Source: Trematomus loennbergii (Eukaryota > Chordata > Actinopteri > Perciformes > Nototheniidae). From it: a DNA stretch of 64,000 nt. Below, one piece after another: positions 57,112 to 64,000 of the stretch. The stretch is from NCBI GenBank assembly GCA_012861695.1, contig JAAOOA010000127.1:29375686-29439685 (forward strand). Direction: 5' to 3'. The position numbers and the translations under genes were made by a program. Under the pieces are notes generated by a model. The model did not search any database and was not told the origin of the DNA. It saw only the letters and a list, made by a program, of their open reading frames with translations. How positions within the stretch are numbered: position 1 is the first letter of the stretch; every line of letters begins with the position of its first letter.

Positions 57112-58160
57112 GTGCGGTCGAATAGTCCATTTAGCTTAGGAACCTTCCTAACGGAGTGAAATGACCCGGAAGTCCCTCAGTGGCAGCCATGATAAGTGCC
57201 GTTCGAATTCTCTAAATGAAAGGAAAGGAGGTTTCAAACTTCCTTTATAACCTCCTTTAGCTTAGGAACCACTGGACCTCCCTAACCGAAAGGAGAGGAG
57301 AAAATGCTGCCCACAATGCCTTGCGGCCGCGGCATTTCCGTCACACAACAGTCGGCCGTTCATGGAAACAACCGATTATGAACGAGAAATTATATCATGA
57401 AAGTTACGGTGCTTATTAAGCATTTTAAAACGTATGTGGTAAGTTGCCAAAGTGCTTTGTTTTGAACGTTCATCAGTATTATAATCAAAAAGAGAAATAT
57501 GAACGTTAGTTTTTACTGAAATGATCAAATAAAGTCAACATTTCACAGTCTTTACTAGCTGTGTGGGGTTTGTTCAACTTTTAAAAGATGTTTGAATGGT
57601 GATATACACAGTGATAGATGTTAAGGACTAACGTTTATAATAAATACATTTATATTGATTTTAAGATCTTTTCATACAATCATACGTATTGGGATCATTT
57701 GTATTAATGTGGACCGGAGGGAGAGGGTGACGAGCATAAGTTTCACTTTCCTTTTTTATTTCAATTCCAACTTTGGTCATGAAGAATATGTTTCTCTGTT
57801 GTCCCGTTCATAAAGCATAAAACAACAGCATCAGAGCACGGTGCAGAGTCTCTAGATGAGTTTACAGTAGTCGCTCGTTCTTATTAAACATCCATGTTGT
57901 AGTCCGCTGTATAGAAAACTGTAGTTTCCATAGTTTCCCCACAGCAGCAGGCGCACATTTATGACCTCCGCTGGCGCATCATAAACACGTCGGATAGTGA
58001 AAGTGCAGTCGGATTCTCTAAAGTACCGCAGTCTCTTCTCCTAAATCCTTTTGAATTCTCCTATCCACTATCCCTTAACCCCGTGACGTTTCACTCAGAG
58101 GTCAAGGAATAGACGATAGGGTTAGAATTAGGAGCTGATTTTGGACTATTCGACCGCAAC
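57112..58160. mobile_element. DNA transposon-like element with TTGCGGTCGAATAG-type ends
   Basis: GTGCGGTCGAATAGTCCA at the left and TGGACTATTCGACCGCAAC at the right are inverted repeats. CTGTG directly repeats at 57107-57111 and 58161-58165. The interior (1.05 kb) includes two AGCTTAGGAACC blocks near the left end and has no transposase frame. The 5-bp direct repeat does not fit hAT, so the superfamily is open. Confidence 0.75.
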
Positions 58161-58429
58161 CTGTGTTCCCTTTAGTGTTTACTTCCTGTCTGTCTTCTTC
58201 TGCTGTTCCCGTTAGTTTTACTTCCTGTCTGTCTTTTAACCTCTTTCCTTCTCTTGCGCTGTTTTTTTTCTTTACTGGGGACAGTTTCGTGCTCTCCACA
58301 AATATTAAAAATAATATTAAAAAGTATTTCTTGGTGTTTTCTGCTTGAAAAAACGAGTGTTTGTTGTGCACAGCTGACGTTAAATTGACCGGACTTCTTT
58401 CTGCATATTGATATGACTGCGCATTGTCC

Positions 58430-58495
58430 CTTGATCCTCCTTAGCAACGGTCATTTCTCCTTAGCAACGGTCAGTTCTCCTTCGCAACGGTGTGT
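58430..58495. repeat. Short tandem repeat with CCTTAGCAACGG motif
   Basis: Three copies of a 21-bp unit (TCTCCTTAGCAACGGTCA-like), each containing the GTTGCTAAGG half-site type seen in RFX/X-box sequences on the reverse strand. It is probably part of a dispersed repeat, since ACCAATCAGAATCGAG follows. Confidence 0.55.
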
Positions 58496-58679
58496 TAATG
58501 AAAATTAACAACCTCGGAAATGTCCAAATTGACCAATCAGAATCGAGTATTCAACCAAGCCATGTAAAGAAACATCATAAAAGTTTGGTTTTAAATTCTG
58601 TCACAGTATTCAATCTGATTAACCCACAACTAATCTCTACATTTGGTACTGTGTTTGACTGGATACAAATAAGTTAATA

Positions 58680-59849
58680 AAAAAAACTCAGCACCTGCTT
58701 TTCAACATCATCTTTTCACAACACAAACACATTGTACTCTGATATTATGGCCTTAATTCACAACTCAGTCAAGACATACTTCCATAAAAGTTAATGGTCA
58801 CACTTTACACTTTTACACGTCAGAGCTTTCCAGACTCGGAAATAGAAGTACATGTAGTATGGTTGTCTGTGCACCTCTCTTCCTGTGCAGACTTCAGATG
58901 TGGAGGACGGATGGAGAGATGAGAGGGGGAGAAGGAGGATGTCGGTTTAAGGTTTGGAGGAATGTCCTGACAGGCCTCGACATACTGAGGCGCTGACTGT
59001 CACATTTGTTCTAGGCAATGGAAAATATTCAACAACAGGCTCGAAAGCCCCTCAAACCATTTTCCAAAATAGCCCAGATCTGTCTCTCAATGTGTTGGAC
59101 GCCATCTGTAAGCTGTCAAACTGAGGAACCTTTACTTTGAATCCTTCGTCCCCTTGTGTATAATGTTTTGCCTCATTTGCAATACAAGAAAACATTATAA
59201 ATGGATTTGGACTTAAACACAGTCTAGGCTGTCAAGATACAAAGATAATGGGTGAAGGGAAGTCGGATAAGTGCTTGTGTCTGGATGTCAAGATATGAAA
59301 AATACAACATTTTACAAATTCATTTATATTTGTCACCTGTGCAATTGAAACACACTTAGCAAATAAAACAGGAAATACTAGAAAAATAACTTACTACAGA
59401 AAAAGATGGAGGTGTGAATCAATTTTGCATTTGCAGATTAGACTTTTGTAGATGGCATAAAAAACTAAAAAGTGCAGATTGTTGAAAGATCTCTCGACCT
59501 GCTATCGAAAATAGATTTTTATAAAATAAGGTAATCTTCTATGCTGCCTACTGTCGGCTGAATTCACACACTTAACCTTGCTGCTCACCTTTTCCATTAG
59601 AGGAATCATTTCCTGTTGTTTTGTGGGCAGCTGCCATCTGCTGCCATAGAGAGAACAAACCAAACATCATAAAAGCTGATGGGACAAGCTTTTATTTGCA
59701 TTATATTTGGATACACCTCCATGTCTGTCACACAGGAAGTGGCCATTGATCTGGAAATCTGAAACCCTAACCCTGCTCTTATAGCGAATGTTTTTTAATA
59801 GTTGTAGTGCAGTTAGCCCAAGTAAATCAGAATGAATTCATGTGTCAAG
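58680..59849. other. Noncoding stretch with no recognisable feature
   Basis: AT-rich sequence with short chance frames only. Confidence 0.4.
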
Positions 59850-61140
59850 ATCTGTCTTTGCTTCACGTTTTATTTTGAATTGTCACAGTCTGTCTTTGAT
59901 TCCTGTTTTATTTTGAAAGGTGTTCACCCCCTGTCTCATGTCTGTATTTGCTTCCTGTCTCTGTTTCCCTCTTGTCTGATTGTCTGATTGTCTGATTGTC
60001 TGATTGTCTGATTGTCTAACCCCCCCCCTAGTGTTTCACCTCCCATCTCCAGCTGTGTCTTGTCTTGTGATTACCCTTGTGTCAGTGGCGAGCCGTGAGC
60101 TTTATACCTAGGCCCTCTGACCCCCACCAATTGCCTCGAAAAAAAGGGGAAAAAAAGAGTTATTACGTCACAGCGTATACTTCAGCGGAATATCAAAACA
60201 ACGGCCCAGGGTGCAAAACGCATCAATGACAGCGACCCTCTACCACACAAAACAACACCTGTGAACCCAATTTGTGTTCTTTGACATTGAAAATGATATT
60301 GCATTGTGTTTGTTACTTTCGTTGCAGTTGTATGTCTTAAGTGTAATTTGGCATGCTTTTATTTTGAAGGCGAGTTCACGCTGTTGACAGGAAGTTGCTA
60401 TGGAAACAAGAAAAGTTTCACAGCGGGCGGAACTTGTCATAAAGTCCGCGATAATAAAACCCACCCATTTAGAGGGAAGATATGATTGGTCAATTGTACT
60501 GTCATTTGACATTACTCTCTCGTTCAGTTACTATAGCGGGCCCTCTGTGAATCGCAGAGAGGGCCAGACGAGCTTCTTTCATGTAACCCTTCACATTCAA
60601 CAGAGACTGAACAGGCAGATTCAAAGGATTTATTTCTTTGGAAATGTTATTTTAAATACAATTAAATCAAGTTTTTTTTCGGTAAAACTAATGAAAAATA
60701 TAACAAAAATAATATTAAAAAAATATATATTTAAAAAAAATATATTTTTTAAATGTTTTTAAATATTATTTTTTAGAATATCTTAGGCCCTCACAGAGGG
60801 CCTAGAGGGCCCTGACGGCTCGCCACTGCCTTGTGTATTTAGACTTGCCTTCCCTTGTGTTCCTTCTCAGTTCGTCGTCGTTTTTTAACGTGGTTTGGTT
60901 CTTGGTGTCTTGTCCTTGATGTCCCTGGTCTGCCCTCCTGTGTCCTCCGAGTCTTCCTGGTTTGATTTAGTTTTGTTTGATACTTTTCCTTTTGTTGATC
61001 GTTCCTGCTTGCGCCGTGTTCATGTTTTTGTAAGTACAGCTTTCATTTGAATAAAGCTCGCTTTTTGTTCCAGTCCTTGTATCGGCCTCCCCTTTTTGTA
61101 TTGCATTTGGGTCCACACTCTTGCCAAACCGTGACATAAT
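59850..61140 (+). repeat. Dispersed repeat split by a hAT-type insertion
   Basis: It shares sequence with the reversed copy at 1690-2006 (CCTGTTTTATTTTGA, CTTCCTGTCTCTG). It contains five tandem TGTCTGATTG units (about 59975-60018). It is interrupted at 60083-60828 by a hAT-type element and ends near ACCGTGACATAATG. Confidence 0.55.
60083..60828. mobile_element. hAT-type non-autonomous transposon with exact target duplication
   Basis: The ends CAGTGGCGAGCCGTGAG and CTGACGGCTCGCCACTG are inverted repeats. The 8-bp duplication CCTTGTGT lies at 60075-60082 and 60829-60836. The subterminal TAGGCCCTCTGA and GGGCCCTGACGG blocks are partly symmetric. Its core (about 60265-60415) matches the element at 34953-35569 in inverted orientation, though the ends are unrelated. 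Confidence 0.9.
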
Positions 61141-61951
61141 GTTTAAAAATCAATAAACCACATCTTGAAAAATCATTAACTACATGCCTTGATCATGTGT
61201 CTTCTGTATTTAAATGAATTATGTAATGAATATTTGTAAAAAAGGCCCTTTGTGCTTAGTCAGGGACTGAGAGGTTTAGGATATTTTCACACTCTGATAA
61301 GATAGTTTTTTCGACCCAAGGACTCTGTCTCTGAGACTTTGGTATGTTTATTGAAGCTGTTGGCAACACTTGGGTGCAGTCCAATGAAGCCTCAGCATGG
61401 TGAACGTCCAGTGTTAGACAGAGGCGAGAGTCTTCCACTCAAAGTATATATATTGTTTGGAGCTGTGAATAAAACTATCTATCAAACAGCACTACAGAAA
61501 GATCCTCATTGTAGCTTTGATTATATATAGCTTTTTGATCACCTTTCAGTATGCCACCTTATTGCTTGAAGCATAACCCATAAAACTGCCTCTTGTGTTG
61601 ACTTCATGACATAACAATGGAAACTATTACCTCAAGCTGTGCACCTGCTTATTCTACTTTGCTGAAATATAAACAACCAGAACTACTTTGATCCCAAAAT
61701 GTTCCGCCATGTCTTTGCCACGGGTTATTAGATCGTATTTAGTGAAACTACAATCACTAATGCAGCACTTCTCCCAAAGAGAGAATGGCAGCAACATCAT
61801 TTGCAGTGCATCCTCTCTAATCTGTCGGTAACACCCTGTCATCCCAGGACTGATAGATATTTCACGCCTCGTGCCAAGGGGATGTACTTTCCACTCATGG
61901 ATGGCAGACAAAGATTTATTCTCTTAAGCGACGATTGTTTTCTCCAACCAG

Positions 61952-62276
61952 GTGGGAGACACTTGTGTTTTTCTCATTCCTTGAAAGTGATGATGTGAAG
62001 GATGACGACATTGGAAGGTATGCAGCGCATCTGTTCGGTCCTGCACGCTGCGACGCTGGTACAGTGTTTCTGGTGTTGAGTCAGGATGAGCTGGCAAGAT
62101 TTTTTGCGGTTTTGGAAAAAGAACATTCAGGCACAGAACCAAAAACATTGCAGCTTCAAAGTTTCCACTTTGTCTACAATAAACCTGAGATGTCGATCAT
62201 GTTGGGGGCAAGGACTGTTCTTGGGTTGTCACTCTTGGTTGTTGTGGGTGTAATTAAAATCACCTGCACCTGTTAA
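61952..62276 (+). CDS. Unidentified terminal exon candidate with a C-terminal membrane segment
   Basis: An acceptor-like sequence (TTGTTTTCTCCAACCAG) is followed by an open frame of about 107 codons to TAA at 62274-62276. The product looks like real protein: an acidic start (SFLESDDVKDDDIGRYAAHL), a compact middle (CDAGTVFLVLSQDELARFF, then AVLEKEHSG), then near the end a hydrophobic stretch (ARTVLGLSLLVVVGVIKI) and a terminal TCTC. I do not recognise the family. I found no upstream exon in the window on this strand, and a MITE begins just after the stop, so the 3' UTR is displaced or absent. It could be a relic of a gene whose other exons were lost. Confidence 0.35.
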
Positions 62277-62289
62277 TCACCAGTTTTGT

Positions 62290-63265
62290 CAGTTAAAGGG
62301 AAACTTTTCAGCTCATTTTCAGGTTCATATCAGTATGTAGTGCCTCTACTTTAAAGAGTCCTCTCCTGCTGATGTTCAGGTGTATATCAGTATGTAGTGT
62401 CTCTACTTTAAAGAGTCCTCTCCTGCTGATGTTCAGGTGTATATCAGTATGTAGTGTCTCTACTTTAAAGAGTCCTCTCCTGCTGATGTTCAGGTGTATA
62501 TCAGTATGTAGTGTCTCTACTTTAAAGAGTCCTCTCCTGCTGATGTTCAGGTGTATATCAGTATGTAGTGTCTCTACTTTAAAGAGTCCTCTCCTGCTGA
62601 TGTTCAGGTGTATATCAGTATGTAGTGTCTCTACTTTAAAGAGTCCTCTCCTGCTGATGTTCAGGTGTATATCAGTATGTAGTGACTCTACTTTAAAGAG
62701 TCCTCTCCTGCTGATGTTCAGGTGTATATCAGTATGTAGTGTCTCTACTTTAAAGAGTCCTCTCCTGCTGATGTTCAGGTGTATATCAGTATGTAGTGTC
62801 TCTACTTTAAAGAGTTCTCTCCTGCTGATGTTCAGGTGTATATCAGTATGTAGTGTCTCTACTTTAAAGAGTCCTCTCCTGCTGATGTGCAGGTGTATAT
62901 CAGTATTAGTGTCTCTACTTTAAAGAGTCCTCTCCTGCTGATGTTCAGGTGTATATCAGTATGTAGTGTCTCTACTTTAAAGAGTCCTCTCCTGCTGATG
63001 TTCAGGTGTATATCAGTATGTAGTGTCTCTACTGTGACATGTCTCCATGCTTTAATGTTCAAAAAGCTCTTTATTTTTCTCATACTGCCTGTGCTGCAGC
63101 ACCTCTTTTCACCCTCTGTCTGAAACCAGAGCCCAGTCTGCTCTGATTGGTTAGCTGGCTGGCTCTGTTGTGATTGGTCAACCGCTTAGAGATGTCCCGC
63201 TCCTTAGCCTATCATGTACAATGTGTTGGAGCGCTAGCCAATAGGAACGCTATGTTACATATTTC
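62290..63265 (-). mobile_element. MITE, reversed copy with the longest minisatellite
   Basis: It is the reverse complement of the family at 34780 and 48541: it ends with AAAGCTCTTTATTTTTCTCA, GCCCAGTCTGCTCTGATTGG and CAACCGCTTAGAGATGTCCC. The CCGCTTAG site is unoccupied, as in the 48-kb copy. The left end near 62290 reads GTTAAAGGGAAACTTTTCAG. The 57-bp unit is amplified to about twelve copies. Confidence 0.8.
62341..63032. repeat. 57-bp minisatellite, about 12 units
   Basis: Thirteen starts of TG(T/C)CTCTACT occur from 62341 to 63024, 57 bp apart apart from one unit that is a base short. The sequence is the reverse complement of the array at 35727-36160, with nearly identical units. Confidence 0.95.
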
Positions 63266-63824
63266 TTTGTAAATACTGCAATATTTACTATATTTTTTAT
63301 TATTTCTAATATTTTTTAATTTTATTGTTTATGTATGCAAACAAGTCAAATTCCTCGTACGTGTAAACCTGGTAATAAACCTGTTTCTGTATCTGATTCT
63401 GATTCAATAAAACACACCTTTTCTCAATTATTTGCACACAAAGGTTTTGCCGTTACAGCTCAGTGTTGCACAATTTCTATCAGATCAAGTTTTTCTATAA
63501 ATTCTAATCATGCTCCCAACCCTGATCTAACTTGTTTTCTAACAGAGAAGCGATGTCGCCTGGATGTCAGACTTCATCTGCAGACCGCAGCAGCACATTC
63601 AAACCTTTGTGCAAACCCAGCCAAAGGTGAAACTCTTTCTGTAATCACCCAGCGGTGCAGCTGCAGATTTTCACAATACAGGGACTCAACTGGTGCCAAG
63701 TTTCCTGACTCTTGTTCCATATCACTTATTTACTCCACTGCTGCCAACAGATAGTCTGCACAAGCTCTAAAGGTCCTTGTCTGGCATCATGTGGAACTTA
63801 CTCTTATGAATAGGTACAAATAAT
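63266..63824. other. Noncoding stretch with no recognisable feature
   Basis: It includes a 139-codon plus-strand frame (63335-63754) that matches nothing I know and lacks splice or start support. Confidence 0.35.
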
Positions 63825-64000
63825 GACATTACATGTTACTTGTTAGACCCTTTTATCCAAAGCGACTTACATATTCAATACTGTGACCAATCCCCACAGG
63901 AGCAATTTGGGGTGAAGTGTCTTGCCCAGGGACACAACGACATGCTGACTGCAGTGGGGTTTGAACTTGCTACCCCCTGATTCCAAGTTCAGCGCACTAA
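63825..64000 (-). mobile_element. tRNA-derived SINE, reverse orientation, cut by the window edge
   Basis: Same family as 871-1086: it has an inverted tail (CTTTTATCCAAAGCGACTTA), the CTTGCCCAGGGACACAACGA block and the inverted B-box; the tRNA head runs off the window. Confidence 0.85.

Noticed and set aside
61654..61911. 85-codon minus-strand frame
   Set aside because: It starts with ATG but matches nothing known and has no supporting neighbours; chance cannot be excluded.
62372..63123. 183-codon open frame with the same 19-residue repeat
   Set aside because: Same minisatellite, reversed, inside a MITE.

Overview
This window is nuclear DNA of a teleost fish. The evidence is spliced vertebrate genes (a caveolin-2/caveolin-1 pair and a family 2 cytochrome P450), fish-type L2 LINE copies with a TGATT-repeat tail, tRNA-derived SINEs, many non-autonomous hAT, Harbinger-like and TTAA-flanked DNA transposons, and long GATA and TG microsatellites. 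There is no bacterial or viral gene content, and no CRISPR array or operon.

Layout. 1-3.3 kb: window-edge fragments, SINEs and a 5'-truncated L2 LINE. 3.5-3.75 kb: an isolated CYP2 first exon with its own promoter-like sequence. 4.1-8.7 kb: a complete hAT-type element, then mostly unrecognised noncoding DNA. 8.9-20.2 kb (+): an 11-exon CYP2 gene (family-level call, possibly CYP2X-like) whose introns are filled with nested transposons. 20.2-27 kb: repeats, including a CCCGGG-palindrome minisatellite with a higher-order period. 28.75-40.85 kb (-): cav1, three exons, with a 10.6-kb intron 2 that carries a Harbinger-like element inside interstitial telomere repeats and a MITE with an expanded 57-bp minisatellite. 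46.7-49.9 kb (-): cav2, three exons. 50-64 kb: repeats (GATA tract, several transposons, a second 57-bp minisatellite) and one unidentified exon-like reading frame ending in a membrane segment.

How the genes relate. cav2 and cav1 are adjacent and in the same orientation, as in other vertebrates; their products assemble the coat of caveolae at the plasma membrane. The P450 gene is an ER-anchored haem monooxygenase and has no evident functional link to the caveolins.

Main caution and main finding. Six single-base deletions, and no insertions or nonsense substitutions, interrupt otherwise excellent coding sequence: one in cav1 exon 3, four in the CYP2 gene and one in the isolated CYP2 exon. Most can be placed in short homopolymers. 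Because one of them hits the strongly conserved cav1 C-terminus, I suspect residual long-read consensus errors, so the CYP2 locus should not be called a pseudogene on this sequence alone. I found no clearly new biological system. The most unusual items are the two extra CYP2 introns, the two hAT-type elements that share a core but not their ends, and the minisatellite that arose inside a MITE family.
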